Below are positions 44,712 through 51,934 of a stretch of DNA of 64,000 nt, in pieces. The stretch is from the NCBI RefSeq assembly GCF_018449775.1, contig NZ_JAAVVB010000001.1, positions 620,001 to 684,000 on the forward strand, read 5' to 3'. The notes beneath the pieces are model-generated. The model was not told where the DNA came from and ran no database searches. It worked only from the letters and a program-made list of their open reading frames with translations. The stretch is from Mucilaginibacter sp. dw_454 (GTDB lineage Bacteria > Bacteroidota > Bacteroidia > Sphingobacteriales > Sphingobacteriaceae). Made by a program: the position numbers and the translations under genes. How positions within the stretch are numbered: position 1 is the first letter of the stretch; each line of letters starts with the position of its first letter.

Positions 44712-45494
44712 ATGAGAGCTTTAAAAAACCTGTTCCGGGCTTCTGCCTGCTTCGCACTTTGTTTAGTTGCAACTAATACTTTTGCTCAACGCGAGCGCTT
44801 TTCTGCCGAAAAATTTGTAGACAAAGCCGGCGATACCTTGCGTTACAATATCCTTGGCCCGGATGACGATATCTCGCGCAGTACACCCCTGGTGATATTT
44901 TTACATGGCAGCGGCGAGCGCGGTACAGATAATCAGGCCCAATTAAAATGGGGCGCTATGGCTTTTGCTACAGACCAGATGATGTCCTTGCATCCCGCAG
45001 TAGTTATTGTACCACAATGCCCTCCGGGCCAACAGTGGGGTAATTTCGACAGAGGTAACAACGGAATGATAGGCAATTTAAGGTCGACACCAACCACGCC
45101 AATGCAGGCTTTGCGTGAGTTGATAGACCAGGTGGTGAAAAATTATCATGTAGACACTAAACGGATATACATTACCGGCCTGAGCATGGGCGGGATTGGT
45201 ACGTTTGATGCGGTTGAGCGTTATCCAGATCTGTTTGCTGCGGCCCTGCCTGTTTGTGGTGGCGGCGATGTCTCAAAGATCGGCGCAGCGGCCAAGATAC
45301 CAATGTGGATCTGCGCGGGTAGCGATGACCCAAACGTTAATAATCAAAACTCTGTAGATATGCTGCTGGGATTGCGTAAGGCAGGTGCGCACCCGGGCTT
45401 TACTTTGTATCCTCAAACCGGTCACTTGTCGTGGTTATCTGTTTATAGCGATCCGCATATTATGGAGTGGTTGTTTAGCCAACATATGCAATAA
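44712..45494 (+). CDS. Secreted alpha/beta hydrolase (esterase/PHB-depolymerase-like)
   Basis: 260 residues. A signal peptide (LFRASACFALCLVATNTFAQ) precedes an alpha/beta hydrolase domain. The oxyanion strand is VIFLHGSGERGTDNQ, the nucleophile elbow GLSMGGIGTF has the catalytic Ser near residue 158, the Asp is in AGSDDPNV near 198, and the His in TGHLSW near 237. It resembles the phospholipase/carboxylesterase and feruloyl-esterase families, acting on small esters or cell-wall polysaccharide substituents. The substrate is not decided by sequence. It lies in the accessory region between two nested-hairpin repeats. Confidence 0.87.
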   Translation: MRALKNLFRASACFALCLVATNTFAQRERFSAEKFVDKAGDTLRYNILGPDDDISRSTPLVIFLHGSGERGTDNQAQLKWGAMAFATDQMMSLHPAVVIVPQCPPGQQWGNFDRGNNGMIGNLRSTPTTPMQALRELIDQVVKNYHVDTKRIYITGLSMGGIGTFDAVERYPDLFAAALPVCGGGDVSKIGAAAKIPMWICAGSDDPNVNNQNSVDMLLGLRKAGAHPGFTLYPQTGHLSWLSVYSDPHIMEWLFSQHMQ

Positions 45495-45519
45495 ATAAAT
45501 GTTTACACTCTTTTGGACT

Positions 45520-45577
45520 GTGGTCGGTGTTATCACCGCATTACATCAAGAGAACGTACACCAACAACGGCCGAGAG
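45520..45577. repeat. GGTGATAACACC nested-hairpin repeat, decayed copy
   Basis: Left arm GTGGTCGGTGTTATCACCGC, right arm fragment GTACACCAACAACGGCCGAG. The middle and part of the right arm are altered. Confidence 0.65.
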
Positions 45578-45584
45578 ATTTTCC

Positions 45585-45688
45585 GCTACGTTATCGTGAG
45601 CGAGGTACGAGCGTAACGATCTCTGACCGTTGCGTTAGTCCGCTTATCCGGAGATCGCCACACTCGTACCTCGTTCGCGATGACGTGG
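45585..45688. repeat. CGTTATCGTGAGCGAGG palindrome
   Basis: An imperfect inverted repeat. GAGCGAGGTACGAGCGTAAC near the left pairs loosely with CACTCGTACCTCGTTCGCG near the right, and it ends ATGACGTGG like the palindrome at 8200. Confidence 0.7.
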
Positions 45689-45706
45689 TGGGTAAGAGTA
45701 AAAATT

Positions 45707-45798
45707 TGTCATCTCGAACGGTAGTGAGAGATCTATACACGAGTTAGTTGCCGAATGATTTGCGCGTGTATAGATTTCTCCCGTCGGTCGAAATGACA
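45707..45798. repeat. 92-bp TGTCATCTCGAACGG repeat, left direct copy
   Basis: An imperfect palindrome, TGTCATCTCGAACGGTAGTG...GGTCGAAATGACA. The stretch 46576-46667 is the same 92 bases in the same orientation with three mismatches. The two copies flank the 45893-46528 gene pair. Confidence 0.9.
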
Positions 45799-45892
45799 AA
45801 AAAATAATAAATACCGAGCTGCATACTCGCGCCACCGAAGGTTAAAAGTATTAAGGCACATTATTTGTAGAATTCTTAAAAATAAAGATTTT

Positions 45893-46123
45893 ATGAGTTC
45901 TGCGTTTGTAAAAGAGGGCGAGTATCAAAAACTTAGTGATGTTGATCCATCACTGGGTGCATTATCTTTCTATTTGCGCCAGGATAACGGCGGACAGATA
46001 GTTCGCGAAAGCAAAAGCTTTTATAGTGAAAAATGCGGCCGGCATGTTTATGAAATGAGCGACGGGCTAACCTATGCGCTTGACGACAACAATAAGTGGA
46101 TGATTATTCTTGATGCCTGCTAA
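45893..46123 (+). CDS. Small hypothetical protein (76 aa)
   Basis: Not recognised. The protein MSSAFVKEGEYQKLSDVD... is soluble, with strand-like alternating segments (GALSFYLRQDNGGQIVRES, HVYEMSDGLTYALDDNNKWMIIL). It has no signal peptide or membrane helix. Its stop is three bases before the ATG of the DUF5655-like gene, so they form one unit. The pair is framed by 92-bp direct repeats. Coding is supported by the tight spacing and by the lack of any competing frame. Function unknown. Confidence 0.65.
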   Translation: MSSAFVKEGEYQKLSDVDPSLGALSFYLRQDNGGQIVRESKSFYSEKCGRHVYEMSDGLTYALDDNNKWMIILDAC

Positions 46124-46126
46124 TCC

Positions 46127-46528
46127 ATGAGCTGGACCTGCCCCAAATGTGAGCGCGAGTTGCCCTGGCAAGATTTCCGGCATTATTGTAAGCGGGTTAG
46201 CCTCGACTCGCTTTTTGAAGGCCGGTCCGAAGAATTGGTGCTTGTTTTTGACAAGATCCTGGCAGAGATAGCCGACTGGCCCAAAGTATTAATTAGTACC
46301 ACACCCAACTGCATTGTGTTTTATAAACGCACAGGTTTCCTCATCATCCGCCCTATGAAAAAATGGCTCGATATAAAATTCTACTCCAAAGAGCCGCATA
46401 AAGAAAAACCGGTGATAAAAAGCGTGGCCAATGGTAAAAAATATGAAAATCACCTACGGCTAACCAATGTCGATGAACTCAAACCGGGGGTGTTTGTTTA
46501 TATACGGGAGTCTTATGAGCTTGTTTAA
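46127..46528 (+). CDS. DUF5655-like protein with N-terminal Cys/His cluster
   Basis: 133 residues. The N-terminus carries a possible zinc site (CPKCERELPWQDFRHYC, with CxxC then HxxC, residues 4-20). The rest (about 25-130) resembles DUF5655: FEGRSEELVLVFDKIL, VLISTTPNCIVFYKRTGFLIIRP, LDIKFYSKEPH and VFVYIRESYEL. The family is uncharacterised and often encoded next to other small proteins. It is the second gene of the cassette. I see no catalytic signature. Confidence 0.75.
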   Translation: MSWTCPKCERELPWQDFRHYCKRVSLDSLFEGRSEELVLVFDKILAEIADWPKVLISTTPNCIVFYKRTGFLIIRPMKKWLDIKFYSKEPHKEKPVIKSVANGKKYENHLRLTNVDELKPGVFVYIRESYELV

Positions 46529-46575
46529 GGAATACCAAATTCGGCGCTAATACTAACAACTGCCAAGTATGTAAA

Positions 46576-46667
46576 TGTCATCTCGAACGGTAGTGAGAGA
46601 TATATACACGAGTTAGTTGCCGAATGATTTGCGCGTGTATAGATTTCTCCCGATGGTCGAAATGACA
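46576..46667. repeat. 92-bp TGTCATCTCGAACGG repeat, right direct copy
   Basis: Same orientation and length as 45707-45798, with 89 of 92 bases identical by eye. It ends just before another nested-hairpin copy. Confidence 0.9.
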
Positions 46668-46696
46668 ACACGAATATAATTTCAAAAAACTCCCCC

Positions 46697-46764
46697 TATC
46701 ATTGGCGTTACTAGCATTACCCACCGCACGGCTTGTTGGTGATAACACCAACAACGGCCAAGAG
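46697..46764. repeat. GGTGATAACACC repeat, right part copy
   Basis: CTATCATTGG, CGTTACTAGCATTACCCACC, then CTTGTTGGTGATAACACC and AACAACGGCCAAGAG. It matches 44471-44534 closely, but the left arm is missing. Confidence 0.85.
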
Positions 46765-46776
46765 AAAATAGCCTTT

Positions 46777-46857
46777 TGTCATTGCGAGGAGGAACGACGA
46801 AGCAATCGCAAAGAAGCTGGGTAAATTCGCGATTGCCACGCTGCGCTCGCAATGACA
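46777..46857. repeat. TGTCATTGCGAGGAGG palindrome
   Basis: TGTCATTGCGAGGAGGAACG...GCGATTGCCACGCTG...CTCGCAATGACA. It lies between the convergent DUF5655-like gene and dnaB. Confidence 0.78.
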
Positions 46858-46880
46858 GATCTTTTAATTCCGACATCAAA

Positions 46881-48443
46881 TTAAAACGGCGGCTCATCCT
46901 CCATATCATCCATTCTTGACGGGCGGATAATAAAGTTGCTCGGCTTATCAAAATCTGTTGATGGGTTAAGGCCGGTGAAAGCGCTGCCGGTTGGCTGGAA
47001 TGAATCGTTGGCGTCCAAATCCGTAAATTTCACATATTTACCAACGAATTTCAGTCGCACAGTTCCGGTTTCGCCGTTACGGTGCTTGGCTATGATAACC
47101 TCGCCCACGCCTTTGGTTGGGTTATTGTCTTCGTCAACTTCCAGGCCGTAATATTCAGGGCGGTATAAGAACAGTACCATATCCGCATCCTGCTCGATAG
47201 AACCCGACTCACGTAAATCTGAAAGCATTGGCCTTTTGTTAGCACCCGGGCGACTCTCTACCGCACGACTTAACTGCGACAGGGCAATAACTGGTACGTT
47301 CAATTCTTTAGCTACCGATTTTAAGGCACGCGAGATACTACCAATTTCCTGCTCACGGTTACCGCCGCCTTTGGCATCGCTTTTACCGTGCATTAGTTGT
47401 AAGTAGTCAATGATGATTAGCTGGATATCGTACTGCGATTTTAAACGGCGGCATTTAGCCCTGAATTCGAAGATGTTCAGCGCCGGGGTATCGTCAATAA
47501 TCAGCGGGGCCTGTTCCAGTCGGCCAATTTTAGAGTGGATCTGTTGCCATTCCCATTCCTCTAGCGTACCCTTACGGATCTTTTCCTGCTCGATCTCGGT
47601 TTCGCCAGATACCAGACGATTAACTAACTGTACCGACGACATCTCCAAAGAAAATACCACCACAGGTTTTTCAAAATCAACCGCGGCATTACGCGCACAG
47701 GTTAATACGAAAGCGGTTTTACCCATCGCAGGGCGGGCGGCGATGATCACCAGGTCGGATTTTTGCCAGCCTGAGGTCATACGGTCAAGGTCGGTAAAGC
47801 CGGAGGCTACACCCGTTAGGCCGTCTTTTTTATCTTTTAGGGCTTCAATTTCTTTTAAGGTTTCCTGCAACAGGTCGTCCATTTTGCGCGAATCGCGGCG
47901 CAGGTTATTTTGGGCGATGTCGAACAGGTTCTTCTCGGCTTTGTCCAATAGGTCCAGTACGTCGGTAGTATCCTCGTAAGCTGTTGTAATTATATCTGTA
48001 GAAATACGGATCAGTTCGCGCTGAATGAATTTTTGAATGATGATACGCGAGTGGTATTCAATATTAGCGGCAGACGCCACACGATTGGTTAACTCGGTAA
48101 TATAATAAGCGCCGCCAATCATTTCCAGCTCGCCCTGGGCACGCAGCTGCGAGGTAACGGTCAAAATATCAACCGGCGACGTTTTTTCGAACAACCATTG
48201 TATGGTTTTAAAGATTCGTTGATGGCTGTCTTTGTAAAACACATCCGGTTTCAGGATGTCAATAACAGACGACAGGGCATCTTTTTCCAGCATCAGGGCA
48301 CCCAATACAGCTTCCTCTAAATCAATAGCTTGCGGGGGCAATTTGCCTAAACCGGTGTAGGGGGTTGGGTTGGTAATCCGGCTGCGTTTATCGCTGGCAT
48401 TTTGCTTGTTGTATTGGTTATCGTTCTCGAAAATCATGGTCAT
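46881..48443 (-). CDS. dnaB: Replicative DNA helicase
   Basis: The hexameric replicative helicase, about 520 residues. The N-terminal primase-interacting domain (about 30-130) starts LPPQAIDLEEAVLGALMLEK. The RecA-like C-terminal domain (about 190-470) has Walker A ARPAMGKTAF near 240, H1a-type SLEMSSVQLVNRL, Walker B LIIIDYLQLMHG near 340, and the SQLSRAVESRP and DLRESGSIEQDADMV motifs. A poorly conserved tail (470-520) follows. The longest frame opens at a TTG. I prefer the ATG at 48443 (MTMIFENDN), with a second ATG at 48437. It is convergent with the cassette and divergent from rlmB. Confidence 0.97.
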   Translation of the reverse strand: MTMIFENDNQYNKQNASDKRSRITNPTPYTGLGKLPPQAIDLEEAVLGALMLEKDALSSVIDILKPDVFYKDSHQRIFKTIQWLFEKTSPVDILTVTSQLRAQGELEMIGGAYYITELTNRVASAANIEYHSRIIIQKFIQRELIRISTDIITTAYEDTTDVLDLLDKAEKNLFDIAQNNLRRDSRKMDDLLQETLKEIEALKDKKDGLTGVASGFTDLDRMTSGWQKSDLVIIAARPAMGKTAFVLTCARNAAVDFEKPVVVFSLEMSSVQLVNRLVSGETEIEQEKIRKGTLEEWEWQQIHSKIGRLEQAPLIIDDTPALNIFEFRAKCRRLKSQYDIQLIIIDYLQLMHGKSDAKGGGNREQEIGSISRALKSVAKELNVPVIALSQLSRAVESRPGANKRPMLSDLRESGSIEQDADMVLFLYRPEYYGLEVDEDNNPTKGVGEVIIAKHRNGETGTVRLKFVGKYVKFTDLDANDSFQPTGSAFTGLNPSTDFDKPSNFIIRPSRMDDMEDEPPF

Positions 48444-48657
48444 CAAAAATATACTAAAAAGCGGCGGATTTACCTATAGTTAATTACTTTTTTTTTCAAA
48501 TCGCGTTGTTAACAGTCCGTTGTTGGTAAATAAATATTCTGACTGTAAAACGCCCTTTCTATAGCGTTGTTAGTAACTCGATTTTGCTATTTACACCTAA
48601 AATTTATACAATCAATCGCAGCATAACCTCCCGCGGTACAAAGTTAATTAATATGGC

Positions 48658-48665
48658 TATTTTTG
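48658..48665 (+). promoter_or_regulatory. -7 element TATTTTTG upstream of rlmB
   Basis: It matches TAnnTTTG, 21 bases before the ATG at 48687. The divergent dnaB start is about 215 bases away. Confidence 0.5.
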
Positions 48666-48686
48666 CGCTCATAATCTAATAGCAAA

Positions 48687-49448
48687 ATGTATAATAATAA
48701 CAGGGAACCCCGCGAAAGCAACCAGGTAGTTTTTGGTATCCGCGCGGTTATTGAGGCCATCAAAGCAGGTAAAGAAATTGAATCATTATACATACAACGC
48801 GGCATCGGCGGCGAGCTGCTGGCGGAGCTAAAAGGACTGCTGGCCGAATATAATATCACGGCACAACAAGTACCGGTAGAGAAGCTGAATCGCATCACCA
48901 TGAAAAACCACCAGGGTGTGATTGCGTTTATCTCGCCAATTACTTATCAGAAAATAGAAGATATCATTCCGCAGGTATTTGAAAAAGGAGAGGTACCATT
49001 GATTTTGGTGTTGGATTCTATTACCGACGTGCGTAACATGGGCGCCATTGCCCGTACTGCAGAGTGCAGCGGTGTACATGCCATCGTAGTACCGGCAAAG
49101 GGTTCGGCGCAAATTAATCCGGACGCTATCAAAACATCCGCAGGGGCTTTATACAAGATCCCGGTATGCCGTCATGATAATTTTATGCAGACCATCAAGT
49201 TTCTGCAGGAAAGTGGCCTGCAACTGGTTTGCTGCACCGAAAAAACGCAAGAGTATATCTATAAACCCGATTATACCGCACCAACGGCCATCATCATGGG
49301 GTCTGAAGAAGATGGCGTACGCAACGATATCATCCGCATAGCAGACCACCTGGCTAAAATACCGATGTATGGCGAGATCGAGTCTTTGAATGTGTCGGTG
49401 GCTACGGGGATAATTTTGTACGAGGCGATTAGGCAGCGGTTAGGTTAA
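48687..49448 (+). CDS. rlmB: 23S rRNA 2'-O-methyltransferase, SpoU/TrmH family (RlmB-like)
   Basis: A SPOUT-class methyltransferase of 253 residues. The N-terminal RNA-binding substrate domain (about 8-75) begins VVFGIRAVIEAIKAGKEIES. The knotted catalytic domain (about 95-250) has LVLDSITDVRNMGAIARTAE (motif 1 Asn-Met-Gly-Ala), AIIMGSEEDGVRNDII (motif 2) and IPMYGEIESLNVSVATGIIL (motif 3). By family it uses SAM to methylate G2251 of 23S rRNA or a tRNA site, and the exact target is inferred. It has a TAnnTTTG element upstream and a palindrome after it. Confidence 0.93.
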   Translation: MYNNNREPRESNQVVFGIRAVIEAIKAGKEIESLYIQRGIGGELLAELKGLLAEYNITAQQVPVEKLNRITMKNHQGVIAFISPITYQKIEDIIPQVFEKGEVPLILVLDSITDVRNMGAIARTAECSGVHAIVVPAKGSAQINPDAIKTSAGALYKIPVCRHDNFMQTIKFLQESGLQLVCCTEKTQEYIYKPDYTAPTAIIMGSEEDGVRNDIIRIADHLAKIPMYGEIESLNVSVATGIILYEAIRQRLG

Positions 49449-49457
49449 AAACCGTCT

Positions 49458-49538
49458 TGTCATTCTGAGCGTAGCGAAGAATCTTATCAAATTTGCTTTG
49501 TATGGCGTGTAAGATCCTTCGCTATGCTCAGGATGACA
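49458..49538. repeat. TGTCATTCTGAGCGTAGCG palindrome
   Basis: TGTCATTCTGAGCGTAGCGA...TCGCTATGCTCAGGATGACA with TCTTA/TAAGATC inner pairing. It follows the rlmB stop by about ten bases. Confidence 0.8.
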
Positions 49539-49558
49539 ATTTTTTGAATAGATATTCT

Positions 49559-49927
49559 ATGATAAGCGACCTGGATAACTTCTACTTACAGCATAGCGAT
49601 GAAGTAAACTCATGTCTGCTTGCGCTTAGAAAGCTTATTTTAGATCAAGACAAAGACGTTACCGCCGAATGGAAATACCGCATGCCTTTCTTTTGTTATA
49701 AGGGCAAAATGTTTTGCTATTTGTGGGCAGATAAGGTTAGCCACAAACCTTACATCGGTTTTGTAGAAGGCAAACACCTCAATCATCCTGATTTGATTTT
49801 AGGAGAACGCGCCAGGATGAAAATTCTGTTTGTAGAACCTGATCAGGATTTGCCCGTAGATGACATTGAAGATCTAATAAAACAAGCGCTCGATCTGTAC
49901 CGTTCAGGGATAATCAAAATAAAATAA
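49559..49927 (+). CDS. DUF1801 (YdhG-like) domain protein
   Basis: About 122 residues. The opening MISDLDNFYLQHSDEVNSCLLALRKLI and the central AEWKYRMPFFCYKGKMFCYLW with KPYIGFVEG are the DUF1801 core. The family fold is a small alpha/beta domain without known catalysis. The frame is open from 49493, but those 22 codons come from the palindrome, so the ATG at 49559 is the true start. It lies between the palindrome and a GAGACGCAA nested-hairpin repeat. Confidence 0.88.
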   Translation: MISDLDNFYLQHSDEVNSCLLALRKLILDQDKDVTAEWKYRMPFFCYKGKMFCYLWADKVSHKPYIGFVEGKHLNHPDLILGERARMKILFVEPDQDLPVDDIEDLIKQALDLYRSGIIKIK

Positions 49928-49931
49928 CAAC

Positions 49932-50029
49932 TGTAGAGACGCAATATTTTGCGTCTCTGTCCGCATCATCGCAAGATGTATATGCGTGTCGAATCGCAAG
50001 CCTAAGACGCAAAATATTGCGTCTCTACA
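49932..50029. repeat. TGTAGAGACGCAA nested-hairpin repeat
   Basis: Left arm TGTAGAGACGCAATATTTTG (then CGTCTC), right arm GACGCAAAATATTGCGTCTC (then TACA). Each arm is itself a hairpin (GAGACGCAA-N4-TTGCGTCTC), and the two arms are reverse complements of each other. It has the same architecture as the GGTGATAACACC family but a different sequence. Between convergent genes. Confidence 0.88.
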
Positions 50030-50037
50030 TATTTCAA

Positions 50038-50442
50038 TTATCTCCAGGCGCCCAATATCGCACCCATCACCACCAGCGCTACCATACTGTAAAGTCCATT
50101 AATAAAAATATGTCGCCAGCTTTTTTGCTCAAACAAGCTATGCGTGGCAATTGCACCAAATGTCCAGATACCAGCCAGGAAGCCTGCGGTGGCACCCCAT
50201 GACGTGGTGGTAGCAGGCGTTGCCAAAAAAGCGGCCAGGTTTGCCGATGATATTAAAGAAAACAAAGCAGTAAAGCCAAATATCTTGGCGCTGTTGCCGC
50301 TTCGCACCTCTTCTTGGGTAAGTTTACTGTCCACCATCCAGGCGGTGCCAAATACTTTGGGATTGTACCAAATACCGCCGATAACAAAAGAAGAAAGAGC
50401 CGCCACCAAAACGGCGGGCCAATTGATCAAAGCTGGGTTCAT
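50038..50442 (-). CDS. DUF1761 integral membrane protein
   Basis: 134 residues with four membrane helices: WPAVLVAALSSFVIGGIWY (about 8-26), KIFGFTALFSLISSANLAAFLA (about 53-74), TAGFLAGIWTFGAIATH (about 84-100) and FINGLYSMVALVVMGAILGA (about 113-132). The DUF1761 signature IGGIWYNPKVFGTAWM is intact. The family is widespread with unknown function, perhaps a small-molecule or ion membrane protein. It is the only gene on its side of the manC terminator. Confidence 0.87.
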   Translation of the reverse strand: MNPALINWPAVLVAALSSFVIGGIWYNPKVFGTAWMVDSKLTQEEVRSGNSAKIFGFTALFSLISSANLAAFLATPATTTSWGATAGFLAGIWTFGAIATHSLFEQKSWRHIFINGLYSMVALVVMGAILGAWR

Positions 50443-50502
50443 AGTTTTTAGGGTTTAATTGTGACGTTAATCAAATTAAATTTATAAAAAATATTTTGAA
50501 AT

Positions 50503-50543
50503 AAAAACAAAAATCGCCTGATTATCAGGCGATTTTTGTTTTT
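50503..50543. terminator. Strong terminator after manC
   Basis: An 18-bp perfect stem (AAAAACAAAAATCGCCTG / CAGGCGATTTTTGTTTTT) with loop ATTAT. On the minus strand it lies after the manC stop, with the T-rich arm in place. It could work both ways. Confidence 0.9.
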
Positions 50544-50552
50544 ATAAGTAGA

Positions 50553-50600
50553 CCATCGATAGAAACTAATCTCTAGCCCCCCGATCTCTAATCACTAAAC
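50553..50600. repeat. Heptad array (word CTAATCT), after manC
   Basis: ACTAATC, TCTAGCC, CCCCGAT, CTCTAAT, CACTAAA. A seven-base period running up to the manC stop codon. A single-sided array. Confidence 0.65.
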
Positions 50601-51686
50601 TTAAATATATTTTGTCCCAAACTGTTGCTTCACATCGGCAACCACTTTTTTAACGTTTTGTTCCTGGTCGCGCGGGCAGATCAGTAGTGTGTTGTTTGAT
50701 TCAACCACGATGTAATCATGCAAGCCTTGTAAAATCACCAGTTTATCTTCGGGTACATTCACCATACAGTTCGACGAGTCGTACATAATCACTTTTTCTG
50801 ACGGGATAACCGCATTGCCTACGTAATCTTTATCAGCCAACTCATAAATAGAGGCCCAGGTGCCTAAATCTGACCAACCAAACTCTGATGGCAAAACGTA
50901 AACGTTGTCAGCCTTTTCCATAATACCATAATCGATAGAGATATTGGTGCATTGCATATAGGCCTGGTTTACGTGGGTGCGCTCATTTTCGGTATTGTAA
51001 TGCGGGCGTGCCTCGGCAAAAATATCATTCATTTCAGGCAGGTATTGCTCAAATGCTTTTACAATAGCTTTGGCCGACCATACAAAGATCCCCGCGTTCC
51101 ACAAGAAGTCGCCGCTTTGCAGGAAGGTTCTTGCAATCTCCAGCGTAGGCTTCTCGGTAAACGTTTTTACTTTATGGAAGTCGCCGTCAATAACGTTTTC
51201 AGTGTATTGAATATAACCGTAACCTGTATCCGGGCGAGACGGTTTAATACCCAGGGTTACCAGGCACTGGTGTTTTGTAGCAGTTTGTAATGATTTTTCG
51301 ATGGTGGCTACAAAACCAGCTTCGTCAAGAATCAGGTGATCTGACGGCGCCACAACAATAGCAGCATCCGGATTGATAGATTCTATTTTAAAACAACCGT
51401 AAGCTACGCAGGGCGCTGTATTGCGCATTACCGGCTCGGTTAGTATCTGGTTGTAGGCCATATCTGGCAACTGGGTTTTTACCAGTTCGGTATAGCTTTC
51501 ATTAGTAACAACAAAAATATTTTCTTTAGGGCATACTTTTAAAAAACGGTCATACGTTTGCTGTATTAACGTTTTACCGGTGCCCAAAATATCAATAAAC
51601 TGTTTTGGGTGCGAGGTACGGCTTATAGGCCAAAAACGGCTTCCTATACCTCCCGCCATAATAATGGCATAATAGTTTTTATTCAT
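50601..51686 (-). CDS. manC: Mannose-1-phosphate guanylyltransferase
   Basis: Makes GDP-mannose from mannose 1-phosphate and GTP for surface polysaccharide and glycan synthesis. It is 361 residues, the single-domain form without the isomerase half. Motifs: AGGIGSRFWPISRTSHPKQF (nucleotide-binding signature, near residue 12), VAPSDHLI near 113, KTFTEKPTLEIA near 174 and LWNAGIFVWSA near 193. All standard for the family. It is alone on its strand and separated from DUF1761 by a strong terminator. No glycosyltransferase cluster adjoins it. Divergent from recQ by 248 bases. Confidence 0.95.
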   Translation of the reverse strand: MNKNYYAIIMAGGIGSRFWPISRTSHPKQFIDILGTGKTLIQQTYDRFLKVCPKENIFVVTNESYTELVKTQLPDMAYNQILTEPVMRNTAPCVAYGCFKIESINPDAAIVVAPSDHLILDEAGFVATIEKSLQTATKHQCLVTLGIKPSRPDTGYGYIQYTENVIDGDFHKVKTFTEKPTLEIARTFLQSGDFLWNAGIFVWSAKAIVKAFEQYLPEMNDIFAEARPHYNTENERTHVNQAYMQCTNISIDYGIMEKADNVYVLPSEFGWSDLGTWASIYELADKDYVGNAVIPSEKVIMYDSSNCMVNVPEDKLVILQGLHDYIVVESNNTLLICPRDQEQNVKKVVADVKQQFGTKYI

Positions 51687-51934
51687 GTTGTTATTGTAGA
51701 AATTTAGTTTGGTATTGTTGCAGCAAATGTGGGCATTTATCTGTTAAGTAATCGTTAACCGGTATGATATTGTTGTCCGCACAAATCGCATAAGCATATA
51801 AAAGGATAAATAAACAAATTGTTTTTTAACGGATAATCATTTTAGTATAAAATTTTAAAGTAAATCTATCGTTTATTCATAAATTTTTGTTACTTTAAAC
51901 TTTCAAATTATTACAATAAATAGGAGTACCTATA

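Larger units (their letters stand above)
45495..45892. other. 398-base gene-free stretch before the two-gene cassette
   Basis: It holds a decayed nested-hairpin copy (45520-45577), an imperfect palindrome CGTTATCGTGAGCGAGGTACGA...TCGTACCTCGTTCGCGATGACG (about 45585-45688) and the 92-bp direct repeat (45707-45798). Reading frames here are repeat-derived and not genes. Confidence 0.65.
46529..46880. other. 352-base gene-free stretch between the cassette and dnaB
   Basis: It contains the right 92-bp direct repeat (46576-46667), a nested-hairpin copy (46697-46764) and a TGTCATT palindrome (46777-46857). Nothing else is visible. Confidence 0.65.

Noticed and set aside
45499..45747. 82-codon plus-strand frame after the esterase
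   Set aside because: It is made of the decayed nested-hairpin copy and palindromes. The protein reads as repeat translation.
39435..46764. Insertion sequence as the source of the nested-hairpin repeats
   Set aside because: No transposase gene or remnant is found in or near the cluster. A MITE with a distant transposase remains possible.
49493..49558. Longer N-terminus for the DUF1801 protein
   Set aside because: These 22 codons derive from the TGTCATT palindrome. The family starts at the ATG at 49559.
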